Below, in pieces: positions 1-11,991 of a stretch of DNA of 64,000 bases. The stretch covers positions 9,594,875-9,658,874 of the forward strand of contig NC_052666.1 of assembly GCF_016802725.1 (NCBI RefSeq). Direction: 5' to 3'. The first letter of the stretch is position 1. Every line of letters starts with the position of its first letter. Source of the DNA: Solenopsis invicta. Lineage: Eukaryota; Arthropoda; Insecta; Hymenoptera; Formicidae. The position numbers were made by a program, and so were the translations under genes. The notes under the pieces are model-generated. The model saw nothing but the letters and a program-made list of their open reading frames with translations, had not been told where the DNA came from and made no database searches.

Positions 1-2195
1 AAGTGCGAGTGAATAAGACAGAGCACGAAGACGACTCTTTTGTTTGGCGCACGCGCAGGAGGCCGATTGAGTGTGTTCAATCGGACATCGGCATACGAGA
101 GGTGTCTGTTCCTTGAAGCAAGGTCGCGTGTTGACAAAAATGAACGCGAACAGTAACGTACGCATTGAAGGGGCATGAGAACTATGACACGTGGAAACTA
201 CAAATGCGTGCACTGCTAGCAAAAAACGATGCGTGGAGTTATGTGAGTGGAGAAATCGCCAAACCCGAAATTGTAGAGGGAGATACAAGTTCAGCAGCAA
301 CGGTTCGAAATTGAAAAATCAAGGATGAGAAAGTGAAATCCGATCTAATTTTATCCATAGGTGCCAGCCAGCTGAAGCAAATAAAGAATTGCGCAACATC
401 TCGTGATTTATGGATAACGATGATAAAAGCGTTTGGTGTCTAGACAGTGGGTGCACATCGCATCTTTGTAAAGATATCAACACTTTTACAGAGATTGAGA
501 AGAGTAAATCAGAAAACTTGAAGTTAGCAAGCGATGCATCCGTCGAAATTAAGGCAAAAGGCACGGCCGAAATCGTGGTAACTGTGGACGGCAAGCGGAA
601 CAATGTGACTTTAACCGACACATTGCACGTGTCAGAGCTTTGCACAAATCTGCTATTAGTTTCGAAGATCACTGATAAGGGCTACAAGGTGGTATTCAAT
701 AATGAGAAGGCCATGATCGTGAATAAACACGGGTCGAAACATTGTTCGCGAAGCGCATCAACAATCTCTATTATGTGGAAAGAGCATTACCTCAAACTTG
801 TCAAAAAGTGGAACACGAAGACAAGTAGAATACGATAAGGTCATTGAATCTTCTGTTGATCTGGCACTGAAGAATGGGACACCTAAATTTTCGAGATTTG
901 CTAAGCGCATCTAAGAACGATGCCATTCGCGGAATAAATGTCCAGAGCACAGGCAAGGATCCAAGCTGCGAAATTTGTATTCAGGGGAAGATGACGCGGC
1001 CGTCATTCCCAAAAGAATCGAGTTGAGAAACAGAGAAGTTAGATATCATTCATACCGACGTTTGCGGCCCGATGCGTGTACCATCGAATGGTGGCTTGAT
1101 CTATTTCGTCACTTTTATAGACGACTTCACTAGGTCGACGGAAGTAAGATTCGTCAAAAACAAGAGTCAAGTGTTTGAAGAGTTTAAGACGTTCAAGGCG
1201 TTCGTCGAAAAACAACATGGCATGAAGATGAAAAGCATCCAGTCCGACAATGGACACGAATACGAACAAGAAATTTGACCATCATCTAAAGTCGGAAAGT
1301 ATCAGCGTCGACTCACAATGGCCTATACGCCAGAACAAAACGGCCTGGCGGAAAGGAAAAAATCGAATGTTGGTGGAGTCAGCGCGATGTCTTTTACTTT
1401 AATCCGGTTTATCACCATATTTCTGGTCCAAGGCAATTTCTACAGCAAACTATATAAGAAACTGTTGTCCGACGAAAAACTAGACGGAAGGATTTCTTAC
1501 GAGGCATGGCACGACAGGGTGCCGACAGTAAAATATTCAAGGAATTTGGATGCAAAGTATACTGCTTGGACAGAAGTCCAATGAAGGGGAAGTTCGAGAC
1601 TCTATCGAGGAGAAGAATATTTATAGGATATTCTGAAAACTTGAAGGGCTTTCGAGTATAGCTACCTGACTCTCGAAAAGTAGAGGTTACAAAAGATGTA
1701 CATTTTCTGGAGGGACAAGTCGAGGAATCAAGAACGTTGTTCGAGGATTTTTATTTGGAGCCAAATACACATGATCATAATGATGACAATTCGAAAGCGC
1801 CAGTCATCGACATTAAGTTGACATCAAGAAAGCCGAACACAGAAAAAGATTTCCAGGAGATTGTCGATGGAACAAAGACAACGGAAGATGAGATCGATCT
1901 GCCAGTTTGCAGACGCGGCCGCCTTTGCATAGTCAGAACAAGACGACCGGGACGACCTTGAAAGGACTACGGTGAGAATGTGCAGGAAGCAGAGTTTGCT
2001 TTTCTTGCTAAGATTTTCATTGCAAAGGCGATATTAGGAGCAAACTCATTAGCTTGGAAAGAAGCTATGGCATCGTAGGTGAAATCACTAATAAAATAAA
2101 AAACATGAAGCTTCGTCGAGCGTCTCGAAGATCAGAAAGTGATCGGAAGCAGATTCGTTCTGCAAAACAAGTACATGCGTCTAAGTAAGCCCGTA
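1..2195 (+). pseudogene. Decayed Copia (Ty1) retrotransposon, gag to early RT
   Basis: Remains of a Copia polyprotein read on the plus strand in several frames. A gag piece (GHENYDTWKLQ) lies near 174-313 and ends in a stop. The aspartic protease (LDSGCTSHLC) is in 410-730. A GAG-pre-integrase zinc domain lies at 873-1028, with GHLN and CEIC. The integrase core runs 1037-1400, with HTDVCGPM, SDNGHEY and NGLAERK. The conserved linker after integrase (YEAWH, ENLKGF) is at 1490-1960. The start of RT (WKEAM, GSRFVLQNKY) is at 2040-2195. Order and spacing match Copia, but the frame changes at least five times and most of RT and RNase H are missing. No LTR is visible on the left. This is an old dead copy, unrelated in detail to the intact Copia at 34776-39627. 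Confidence 0.85.
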
Positions 2196-2231
2196 TAAAT
2201 TTTTTTTGTACGGGCTTACTTAGAGGCATGT
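2173..2231. repeat. Hairpin at the broken end of the Copia relic
   Basis: Arms 2173-2195 and 2209-2231 are reverse complements with one mismatch, separated by a T-rich loop of about 13 bases. The left arm is still coding for the RT start, so the right arm is an inverted copy of Copia sequence. This suggests a rearrangement breakpoint rather than a terminator. Confidence 0.75.
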
Positions 2232-2741
2232 TCCGAAAACGATGTCCCTTCACTTGTTCCTCGAGAATACATCTCGATATTAAGACGCTTTTCGACACTT
2301 TTTGTTAAGCACGTTTCAATGTGGTACGTTTGCGTAAGCTGGTATCGCAGATATATCCGATAAGATCTTAATTTATTGATTTATGTTGCGTTAAGTTTGT
2401 GATATGATTTGTTATTTAATTGTTTCGATTTTATAGATTCAAAAATTGTACTGAAGATGACTAGTTATTAAACAGTCGAAATATTTACTTTATTTACATT
2501 GGTATTTATTTTGTATTGGCGCACAACATCCTGAACAGCCTTGAAGCTCTTCTTGTCTCATTTGAATTGCTTTTTTTAAGAGCCTTGAACCTTGTATATA
2601 TCATATTTTCTAATTTTTTAAATTTTTATCTATGTAAATCAAATTTATTTATTTGCTACAAATAAAATTATACAGATAAAAGTATACAAATAATACATAA
2701 AAATTATTTTAATTATTAATATTGTAGTGTAATTAATATAT
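2232..2741. other. AT-rich stretch, no gene seen
   Basis: A short minus-strand frame at 2298-2232 continues the inverted Copia piece. Beyond it the stretch is AT-rich with no ORF, motif or repeat that I can place. Confidence 0.5.
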
Positions 2742-2745
2742 ATAT

Positions 2746-4634
2746 TGTGACGTGGCAGTTTTATCTGCCTCGCCACTTCGTCCTCCGCCTGAGCATAGCG
2801 CAAGGAGGCGCGTAAGACCGGGTCGGGCACTCAGCGAGAGAGCGAAATCTCCGGCGGGACTGCGGCGCGTATTGATTTCATTTATTTATTCGCGGCTTAT
2901 TTCATGTATCCGCGGGCACCTCGACAAACGTCGCCTAAGGACCCGCGGCGGCGAGGAGGATGGGCAGCAGCAGGACAAGGAGAAGGCGATCGTCCAGGGC
3001 CGGCGCACGGAAAACCGACGGCGGAGAGAAGGACGAGACTCGACGTGGTGACCGATGTGCGCCACGCCAAAGAGGCTCGCAATTGGCGCAGCCGAGGGAC
3101 AGGCCAGGGCGGACGAACGGTCAGGGCAAGGGCCGTCGAATGCCGGCTGTCCATCAAGGAGTGTAGCGGCGAAGAGTCGTCGCTGGGAAAATTCTGCTGC
3201 TGTCATCCGCGAGGACGACGAGAGCGGCGAGGATATCGGATGCCGACGGAGACCGCACGACACCTGCGGAGACCCGACACTGCGTTGCCGTGACGTCACG
3301 GCTAGATAAGGGCGGCCGCTGATAGGCCGCGCCGCTAGGCGCAAGGATATCGCGCACCCTGTAGGAGGGGTGGCGCTCATCAATCGCGCATCGAGCGCGA
3401 TCCTCTCGGCTTTTGCGTGCGACCCGTCCGACTGCGTGCGTGTGTGGAACCGAGCGAGCGAGTGCGAGATATCGGTCAGCTATCGGCCTGTCCGCTATCG
3501 GAAGGAGTGCCCGGCCTTGGCGAGCGAGTTGAGGACACCCGAGGACCCGAAGGAGGACCGTGCGGAAGTCGAGGTGACCCTCTAACCTTCGTGTAAAGCC
3601 ACGAGCTGTCGGTGTCGACCGGCTCGCGTTCTGGGGTGGAGCCATTAGGTTCGTGTGCGGGTGCGTCCGCCGCGTGGCGATTGAACGCACCTTGCTTCTT
3701 GGTGTTTGGCTGGCTCTCCACCTCAAGCGCGAGACCTCGTCGAGGCATCCGGCTGTCGGCTGCCGCGTGTGTTTCGGCTGTCCCGCCGTAGAAGTTCGCG
3801 AACGACCGGCTTTACGGGAAGCCGCAAAGCCCTCGCGCACGTGCGCGAGTCGTGTCTCGGCCGTGATCGCACGGCCGCTCGGGCTATCGGTGCGTTGTTA
3901 CCGCGTGCCTGTTTTATTAATTTTGTAGCGCGGTTCCGGCGACTGCGTTGTCGCCGGCGCGAATCTTATTGTAAGCGCTTTCGTCTTGGAATTACGGGGC
4001 TCGCTTTAGCGGAGGCTCCGCGTTCGCGTTCTGGCCGCGCCGGTCAGAGCGCGCGTGATTGGCTGCCGCGCTTCACGCCGGACCAGTCGTCGTGATCGGC
4101 GCGTGTCGCGTAGTTACGATCGGAGACGAAATAATTCCCGCGTCCGGCTTACTAATTTCTGTTGTCTACTCCTTATCTCATTGTTTTTCTTTACTACGCT
4201 AACCGTTTTTTTTCTTATTTGATTGTATACCATCGCTATTATTCACTGCAATACATGTGCTCTCTCTCTGTTATATCGGCCTGACTTTGCTTAATTTCTC
4301 GCCTACCCGTCTCCTCCAGTAAGAGAGCCGCTTCGTCCCTGTCTCCGCTACCCCGCCCCTCTACCGGTTAGAGGAGCTAGCTGGCCGCGTGCGAGCGACG
4401 ATTCCGCTTTTGTGTGACGAGTTATTGCGTGATACGAATTGGCGTTTAGCGTGGAAAAGTGAACCCGGCGACGCGACCGGCGTAATCGCGTCTGGCGCCC
4501 AATTTCGCGATTTGGTTGGAATCTAGCTGTCGGTATTCTCGTCGCTCTCGCGCGCGCTTCGTGTAGCGTCTCCGCTACCTTGTTTGATCGCGTACTTCGC
4601 CGTTGCTCTCCGGCGTCCGAAAAGTGCGTGACAA
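2746..4634 (+). mobile_element. Probable solo LTR, 1.9 kb, GC-rich
   Basis: The unit opens with TGTGACGTGG and closes with GTGCGTGACA, so it has TG...CA ends. It is flanked by ATAT at 2742-2745 and 4635-4638, a 4-bp target duplication of the gypsy/Pao type. Its GC content is far above the surroundings and no ORF in it resembles a protein; the several short frames are composition effects. The first 330 bp recur at 11992-12320. A primer-binding-like motif, TGGCGCCCAA, occurs at about 4492, which could mean that the true LTR end lies there and that a piece of leader follows. Because the flank is AT-rich, the 4-bp duplication could be chance. It sits directly next to the stop codon of the EnSpm-like relic. 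Confidence 0.55.
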
Positions 4635-4639
4635 TATTA

Positions 4640-5320
4640 AAAATTGTTTCTTGCTATATAAATTTTGTCATCAATTAAGTATGTACTGAAAATTTTATAC
4701 TCTTTTAAATTATCTCGGCTTACATATTCTATGGTTTTTGTCAATTCAAGTTCATAAGCAGTCAAATGTTCTGAATATCCTAAGAAATGCGTATAAACAA
4801 TATAAACTTTTTGGTTGTTAGAGTCTAACATAATGACGTTAATTTTTCCAAAAGCTATAGGTCCATTATCCATAATCGTGTTTGTATTATATTATTAAGT
4901 TCATATCTCATATCATTTAATTAAATCTAGTTAAAACATTGAAAAATTTTATAGTCTTCTGAAATACATTAAAAAAATGACTATTCTTTTTTATCATTAA
5001 AGTTTCCAATTGTGACACCATAAGATATGCAATTATTAAAATCTTCATTACATACGAATCTATAACAATGTTTCAGTTGATGTTTTAATTCTAATAAGTA
5101 AGCTATATTTTTTTCGAGAAAATATCGTTTTTGAATAAGCAATCATTTGTTTGCGCTTCGAACCTCATGCATGAATAGGTTTTTTAATGGTCCATATTTT
5201 TCAATAATTCGTGAATAATAAACCAAATTATGATGTTTTGATTTCAAACAATTTTCAAAAAGATCTATGTGTAATTTTAAATAATTTCTTATATACATTT
5301 CAATTAATCGATGAGTATTT
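4640..5320 (-). pseudogene. EnSpm-like transposase, C-terminal half
   Basis: Minus-strand reading from 5320 gives THRLIEMYIRNYLKLHIDLF, then KHHNLVYYSRIIEKYGPLKN and an in-frame TGA. The same frame reopens (LLIQKRYFLEKN ... HQLKHCYRFV) and then shifts. The last exon-like frame is 4873-4637 and ends ARNNF. The order matches the C-terminal part of a widespread animal EnSpm/CACTA-like transposase. The N-terminal half of the same gene is at 15959-16556 on the same strand, cut off by the insertion 5321-15954. One nonsense codon and at least one frameshift make it a pseudogene. The family assignment rests on remembered family sequence, not on a search. Confidence 0.65.
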
Positions 5321-5465
5321 TGTAACGCTGTTGGTTTTTGGGCAGTGTCGGGAAAGTGAGGATTTGGTTTTTGGATAAGCTCGTCGGATTGCCGGGTTCG
5401 GTAAAATAATCGTACTCGGAGTAAAGTAGAAATGATGATCGTGATTTTATTCAAAGTTTAATCAT

Positions 5466-5887
5466 GTGCATGCAATGATTGATGAGAAAACAAAATCAGT
5501 ACAAAATTACGTTTTCAAAAAAAGGTAAAAAAAAGGTACTTTATGTGTGTGCGTACCTTATCTTTAATTTTTTTTAAAAACTCAAGTGGTACTATTTTTT
5601 AATCCAACCTAAATGTATTTTTTCCAAAAAATGTATGAAATCTTTAAATTGTGCCAATTATAAAGAGAATACATTGCTGTTTGAAATAACTGTTGTGCTA
5701 CTTTTAACGAATAAAATGCAAGTGATAGTATATTTATTTTTTAAGTAAAACCCAAGTAGCGGTATCTTTAATTCCTTTTTAAATAAAATTCAAGTGATAC
5801 TGTCTGTGTATTTTTATTGAAACATTTTTCTGTTCTAACCTAAGTGGATGTACTTAATTTAAAAAAGTTTCAATGAAATATGTAACA
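5466..5887. other. AT-rich filler, no gene seen
   Basis: Low-complexity AT-rich DNA. A loosely repeated phrase (aaGTGrTACTrT / CAAGTGrTA) recurs every 50-80 bases, which hints at a decayed tandem or MITE sequence, but I cannot define a unit. Confidence 0.35.
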
Positions 5888-6082
5888 TTTAATCTCAAAG
5901 AATTAAACAGAAATAAGAATGTTTTATTAAAATAAAAAATTTTTAAACTACAAAAAATTGGCGCTGCTGTTTTACAACATTTTATTTAGATTATAGTTAG
6001 ACATTTAGCAGCGCCAATTTTTTGTAGTTTAAAATTTTTTATTTTACTAAAACACTCTCATTTCTGTTTAATTCTTTGAGAT

Positions 6083-6087
<5 letters not shown>
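5888..6087. mobile_element. Palindromic MITE, about 200 bp
   Basis: Arms 5888-5965 and 6009-6087 are near-perfect reverse complements; both carry the GGCGCTGCTG / CAGCGCCAAT core. The loop is about 43 bp. There is no coding capacity. It is followed directly by a (TA)n tract (6088-6130). Confidence 0.75.
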
Positions 6088-6132
<45 letters not shown>

Positions 6133-6136
<4 letters not shown>

Positions 6137-7095
6137 GTCCCAGAAAGCTCGCATCGCATTTTAAGAGCGGATTTTTTGGAAAATTCTAAGAAAAAAATCC
6201 TAATACAAAAATGTCGACTGTATAATGGTTTTCAAATTATTCGCGATTAAAGTTTACGAATCACTGAGCTGACATTTCGCGCGCTCAGGCATGGTGACAT
6301 GACAAAGGTACCACAAGGGTACCTCTCGATATTGAGATTGTCATATAAATACGCAGTGACATTTATATTAAGAAATTACTACTATAGGAAACATATTTGT
6401 ACATTACATATACACAATTAATGTTTTCAACAAAATATCAATTCAATAACAAGATGTTACGATAGCCGTTGGGTTAGCTGTCAAAATAAATTCATTACCA
6501 TGTTCATATGATAAGAACTTTTATGGTAACATATCGATAATATCAATAATTTATTTACATTTTTAACTATTAAAAATGTAAATCGGTAATTTAATTGATA
6601 TAAATGCGATAATGTCAAATAAATCTTAATTTGATATGTTTGAATTCTACTTTATCAACATATTCAATCTTTTTCATATCATCGCATAAATTATCGATAT
6701 TATCAATATGTTACCATAAAAGTTCTTATCATATGAAGATGGTAATAAATGTATTTTGACAGCTGACCCAACGGTTATCGTAACATCTTGTTATTAAAAT
6801 GATATTTTGTTGAAAACATTAATTGTGCATATGTAATGTACAAATATGTTTCCTATAGTAGTAATTTCTTAATATAAATGTCACTGCGTTTTTATATGAC
6901 ATTCTCAATATCGAGAGGTACCCTTGTGGTACCTTTATCATGTCTGAGCGCGCGAAATTTCAGCTCAATGATTCGTAAATTTTAATCGCGAATAATTTGA
7001 AAACCATTATACCCTCGACATTTTTGTATTAAGATTTTTTTCTTAGAATTTTCCAAAGAATCCGCTCTTAAAATGGGATGCGAGCTTTCTGGGAC

Positions 7096-7099
<4 letters not shown>
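6133..7099. mobile_element. Foldback (long palindrome) mariner-type element, 967 bp
   Basis: Outer ends are GGGTGTCCCAGAAAGC and its complement, flanked by TA at 6131-6132 and 7100-7101. Both arms, about 450 bp each, pair almost throughout; KpnI-like GGTACC islands and a TATCGATA core appear in mirrored positions. There is no ORF. The TA target and GGGTGTCCCAG tip resemble the neighbouring transposon at 7130-10537, suggesting mobilisation by a related Tc1/mariner transposase. (TA)n tracts lie on both sides. Confidence 0.8.
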
Positions 7100-7131
<32 letters not shown>

Positions 7132-7797
7132 GGGTGTCCCAGACCACCCGTCCCACCCGATTTTTTCGTAAACGCGACATTTTAAAGAAAAATGTTTCAG
7201 ACAAAAGTTGTAGGGTTTTAAAAGATCTATTTAGTGATTTTATCAGTTTGACCTTGGATGGCGTCGCCAAGGTCAGATCAAAATAACATTAACTTTTTTA
7301 AATAGGACACCTCATTTTTGGTTCCAGAATCTAATAGCTGGTGTCAAGACCTTTCCAAAACACTATAAGAAAGTTTATTTTTGTTGAGTACTTTCCGAGT
7401 TGTGAGGCTTGAAAGTTACGGTGTACTGTTACCTTCAAGCGTCATAACTCGGAAAGTCCTTAACCAAAATAAACTTATTTATAGTGTTTTGGAAAGCTCT
7501 CGAAATCGACTACAAGAAAATGCAATGAAAAATATACCTGTTTCAGACCACCCGTCCCACCCTTTTAAAACGTAGGGATGTGCTTGTACAAAAAAATGGC
7601 TCAGACAAAATTTGCATGATTTCGAGGGATCAACCTGATGATGATCTTGAATTCGACCTTGAGATCGATCTTGGGCATAAAGGTATAAGTCAAAGTAACA
7701 TTTTTAAAATGTAAAAACGAAATAATCGGTGCCGCCTGTAGGTATTAGCGTTACCTAAGGTGTACCACGTGTAGGTAACAAGATCGTACTTACACCT

Positions 7798-8574
7798 TAT
7801 CGGGGTGCTTTTTTAAGGTGGTTCCCCTCACCGTCACCTTTGTCGGGGTGCTTTCATAAGGTGGTTCCCCTTGCCGTCACCTTTGTCGGGGTGCTTTCAT
7901 AAGGTGGTTCCCCTTGCCGTCACCTTTGTCGGGGTGCTTTTTTAAGGTGGTTCCCCTCGCCGTCACCTTTGTCGGGGTGCTTTCATAAGGTGGTTCCCCT
8001 TGCCGTCACCTTTGTCGGGGTGCTTTCATAAGGTGGTTCCCCTTGCCGTCACCTTTGTCGGGGTGCTTTTTTAAGGTGGTTCCCCTCGCCGTCACCTTTG
8101 TCGGGGTGCTTTCATAAGGTGGTTCCCCTTGCCGTCACCTTTGTCGGGGTGCTTTCATAAGGTGGTTCCCCTTGCCGTCACCTTTGTCGGGGTGCTTTTT
8201 TAAGGTGGTTCCCCTCGCCGTCACCTTTGTCGGGGTGCTTTCATAAGGTGGTTCCCCTTGCCGTCACCTTTGTCGGGGTGCTTTCATAAGGTGGTTCCCC
8301 TTGCCGTCACCTTTGTCGGGGTGCTTTCATAAGGCGGTTCCCCTTGCCGTCACCTTTGTCGGGGTGCTTTGTTAAGGTGGTTCCCCTCGCCGTCACCTTT
8401 GTCGGGGTGCTTTCATAAGGTGGTTCCCCTTGCCGTCACCTTTGTCGGGGTGCTTTCATAAGGTGGTTCCCCTTGCCGTCACCTTTGTCGGGGTGCTTTT
8501 TTAAGGTGGTTCCCCTCGCCGTCACCTTTGTCGGGGTGCTTTCATAAGGTGGTTCCCCTTGCCGTCACCTTTGT
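7798..8574. repeat. 43-bp minisatellite, 18 units, with a three-unit higher-order pattern
   Basis: The unit begins GTCGGGGTGCTTTCATAAGG and ends CCGTCACCTTT. Two variants alternate: A (CATAAGG...CCTTGCCG) and B (TTTAAGG...CCTCGCCG). The order is B A A B A A B A A B A A A B A A B A, so the array grew mostly as 129-bp B-A-A triplets. One A unit has AAGGCGG, and one B unit has TGTTAAGG. The array ends 16 bp before the transposase stop codon. Confidence 0.95.
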
Positions 8575-8589
8575 GCATACGCATGTTGT

Positions 8590-9641
8590 TCAGTCTCGAT
8601 GTTCAAAATGTCCACCACGTGCATTTATACAGGCTGTTACCCTACTTTGGAAATCATCCGTCGCCCGACGAATTTCGTCAGTATCTAGAGACTGAATGAC
8701 TTGTCGAATTCTGTTTTTCATATCTTCTGCAGTCGTAGGTCGTTCGCGGTATACAAGGTCTTTTATTCGTCCCCACAAATAATAATCTAAAATTGTAAGG
8801 TCCGGTGATCGTGGTGGCCAATTATGTGGACCATGTTTACCTATCCATCGGCCGCGAAATATGCGGTTCAGTTGATGACGAGCAATGACAGACGTGTGGG
8901 CGGGACATCCATCCTGTTGAAACCACATATTTAGACGTAATTGGAGTGGAATATCTTCAAGTAAACGTGGAAGTTCGTTTTCGAGTAAATCGGCGTATAA
9001 AAAACGGTTTAAATTCTCTTGAAAGAAAAATGGTCCCACGATATGCGTATCAACAATTCCGCACCAAACATTGACTTTCCAGATACGTTGATGATCCATT
9101 TCTCGATACCAATGTGGATTCTCTTGTGCCCAATAACGAAAATTATGTGTGTTTATTTCGCCGTCACTTTTAAAGGTGCACTCATCAGAAAATAAAATAC
9201 TTCTATGGAAATTAGGTAATTGTTGAGTAATCCAATTACAGAATATCAGTCTTTGTCTATGATCGTTCAATGTCATGGCCTGGTGAAGTGACATTCGATA
9301 TGGATGGAATGAATTTTCACGAAAAATTCGACTGATCGTGCTTCGACTTATTCCACTATCTCTTGCTCGTCGCTTTAAAGAATCATTCGGGGTTAGGCAG
9401 ATGCAATTACATCAGGTGCTCTTACTGAACGAACTGATCGATGAATTTGCCTTCCCTTATTATGATCCGGCTGAACAATACCTTTTACAATTATTCGACG
9501 TTGTAAGCGACTGAAAACTTTGCGCGAATGTGGTGTATGATCGGGATATTCATTTCGCCACATTATTTCAGCTGCTCGAAAACTTCCAGCTCTACCCAAA
9601 ACTGACATCATTAACGCAGCTTCTTCGTTCGGGTAAGGCAT
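8590..9641 (-). pseudogene. DD41D transposase with DUF4817-type N-terminus, one frameshift
   Basis: The N-terminal frame, from an ATG at 9641, gives a helix-turn-helix domain of DUF4817 type (NEEAALMMSVLGRAG ... HSRKVFSRLQRR). It runs to a TAA at about 9393. The next frame picks up at about 9387 (NDSLKRRARDSGISRSTI) and continues through the catalytic part to 8590. The DDE triad is visible: FSDECTF, QQDGCPAH and the D of LTILDYYLWG, with 41 residues between the last two by my count. A single 1-nt frameshift near 9385 separates the DNA-binding and catalytic parts. Total length is about 345 residues, normal for the superfamily. It would bind the 400-bp ends of its own element. Confidence 0.8.
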
Positions 9642-10559
9642 AACTACAAATTACGCTTACGACCGGGTTGGTTATTAGAAAACGTGAATTGGTGACGAGT
9701 TGCGTAATATTATGAATTCTAAGCAATGACTTTTAGGAGTGGTATGTAAGGATGCTTTTTCGTGAAAATTACTTTATTGCTACAATAATCAACATTAAAT
9801 GAAGATTAATATTAATAAATCAAGAATAAATGGCATCATAGAGCTGTACCGAATGTTAGAGATCTCGGTAATTAGGTATCTTCAAAACTCTACGCGTAGG
9901 ACTATAGGTACACGCACCGGCAGAAATGGTGTCTCTCGACGCTAGCGCTCGGCTGCCGCACACACGCGGAGCCGCGCTCGTACGTGTGTCTAGGCTGCGC
10001 GGCGACGATCGTGGTGCGGGCGGAAAGTGGTGGGGGGCTTTACGATAGTGCATCCTCCTCGCTCGACGCTGGGTCGAGAGAGAAAGCATTATTCGACGTG
10101 ATACCATGGGCGAAGTCGGTGTCCTCTGCTTATATTTTTCATTGCATTTTCTTGTAGTCGATTTCGAGAGCTTTCCAAAACACTATAAATAAGTTTATTT
10201 TGGTTAAGGACTTTCCGAGTTATGACGCTTGAAGTTTACAGTACACCGTAACTTTCAAGCCTCACAACTCGGAAAGTACTCAACAAAAATAAACTTTCTT
10301 ATAGTGTTTTGGAAAGGTCTTGACACCAGCTATTAGATTCTGGAACCAAAAATGAGGTATCCTATTTAAAAAAGTTAATGTTATTTTGATCTGACCTTGG
10401 CGACGCCATCCAAGGTCAAACTGATAAAATCAGTAAATAGATCTTTTAAAACTCTACAATTTTTGTCTGAAACATTTTTCTTTAAAATGTCGCGTTTACG
10501 AAAAAATCGGGTGGGACGGGTGGTCTGGGACACCCGGTATATATATATATATATATATA

Positions 10560-11881
10560 CAAGGTGTGTTCAAAAAGTATCGCGAATTTTGTGTTTTTTC
10601 AAAAATTATTTATTTATTCATGAATATCTATTTTGTCCCCTTCAAAGTAATCCCCATAAGATATTATACACTTGTGCCAACGGTTTTTCCAATCTTCGAA
10701 GCACTTCAAAAAATCATTTTTTGTTATCTTGTTCAGCTCCTCCTTCGATGCCGTCTTTATCTCGTCAAGCGTAGCGTAACGTCGTCCTTTCATGGGCCTC
10801 TTCAGTTTAGGGAACAAGAAAAAGTCACAGGGGGCCAGATCTGGGGAATACGGTGGCTGCGGCATCATTAGTGTGTTGTTTTTGGCCAAAAAGTCGCGCA
10901 CAAGCAACGATGTGTGAGCAGGGGCGTTATCGTGGTGCAAAAGCCAATTTTTGTTTTTCCACAAATCCGGGCGTTTCTGGCGGATTGCTTCGCGCAAATT
11001 GCGCATAACTTGCAGGTAATATTCCTTATTGACCGTTCTACCCTGTGGCAAGAACTCATGATGCACCACGCCCCTGCAATCGAAGAAAACTGTCAGTAAA
11101 ACTTTCACATTCGACCGAACTTGGCGCGCTTTTTTCGGTCTTGGTTCGTGCGGCAGCTTCCATTGAGATGATTGAGCTTTGGTTTCCACGTCATAACCAT
11201 AAACCCACGATTCGTCACCAGTTATGACCCTCTGGAGCAAATTTGGGTCGTCGCGGACAGAGTCCAACATCTCATTAGCAATGTTCATGCGATGCTGTTT
11301 TTGGTCGCAATTGAGCAATTTTGGTACGAATTTCGCGGCGACCCGTCTCATGCCCAAATCATTGATAAAAATCGAATGGCACGAGCCAATCGATATGTTT
11401 AGGTCCTCAGCAACTTCTCTAACGGTGATTCGACGATTGGCCAATACCATTTTCTCCACTTCATTAATTTTTTCGTCTGTTGTTGAAGTGCTCGGGCGTC
11501 CGGCACGCTCTTCGTCGTTCACATCTTCTCGGCCTTCTGAGAACATTTTGTACCACCGATAAACGTTGCTTCAGTCCAAGGTAGCTTCTCCGTATGCCAC
11601 AGTCAACATTCGGAATGCATCCGCGCATTTAATTTCGTTTTTCACACAAAATTTGATACAGGTTCTTTGATCCATTTTTTTGAATAGGTAAAAATCGAAG
11701 ACGATCCAAAACACGTGCAAGCAAAGCAGCTGTCAACAATTAAGTGAACATTCAAAATGGCCGAGCTTGTCGGCATAAGTGAGAGACATGAGTACCAACA
11801 TAACGCCACAAAAAGATTGAAATTCGAATATACGTAACCCGCGAAAATTCAAAATTCGCGATACTTTTTGAACACACCTCG
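10560..11881 (-). mobile_element. Mariner element, copy 1 (1,322 bp)
   Basis: Ends read CAAGGTGTGTTCAAAAAGTA and its complement, flanked by TA (10558-10559, 11882-11883). The element inserted into a (TA)n tract. It is almost identical to the copy at 52400-53720, so both moved recently. Its transposase gene is annotated separately. Confidence 0.95.
10614..11675 (-). pseudogene. Mariner transposase, copy 1, one nonsense codon
   Basis: The frame runs from ATG at 11675 (MDQRTCIKF) to a stop at 10614, 353 codons, the usual mariner length. It contains one in-frame TGA after TLD, in the N-terminal helix-turn-helix region; the sister copy has CGA there, so a C-to-T change at a CpG explains it. The rest is open: the paired-like motif RAGRPSTS, the first catalytic Asp in ITGDESWVYG, the second in HHDNAPAH and the third in LAPCDFF (DD34D). 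The C-terminal tail (YFEGDKIDIHE) is intact here but cut off in the sister copy. Confidence 0.92.
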
Positions 11882-11991
11882 TATATAATCGAATTCCGAT
11901 TTTCGTGTTGCAGAGCCGAGCTTGCGACGTACGCGCGCGCAACGTATTAGTATATATTTCCTACTTATATATGTATTGTATATATATATAT

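Larger units (their letters stand above)
7130..10537 (-). mobile_element. DD41D Tc1/mariner-superfamily transposon with about 400-bp inverted repeats
   Basis: Both ends read CCGGGTGTCCCAGACCACCC inward, flanked by TA (7128-7129, 10538-10539). The inverted repeats extend to about 7540 and from about 10130, over 400 bp, with few differences. Inside are, in order, a second copy of the terminal phrase CAGACCACCCGTCCCACCC (7544), a 43-bp minisatellite (7798-8574), a frameshifted transposase gene on the minus strand (8590-9641), and a GC-rich stretch with no gene (9900-10110). The similar arms suggest a moderately young insertion, but the transposase is broken. Confidence 0.85.

Noticed and set aside
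2752..4095. Many overlapping Arg/Pro-rich ORFs on both strands
   Set aside because: GC-rich LTR sequence lacks stops by composition; none shows a protein motif and frames overlap in all six directions.
6088..7129. (TA)n tracts as origins or promoters
   Set aside because: They are simple repeats at TA-target insertion sites of mariner-type elements; nothing else supports a function.
7798..8574. Regular repeats that could suggest a CRISPR array
   Set aside because: Units are contiguous without unique spacers and lie inside a eukaryotic DNA transposon.
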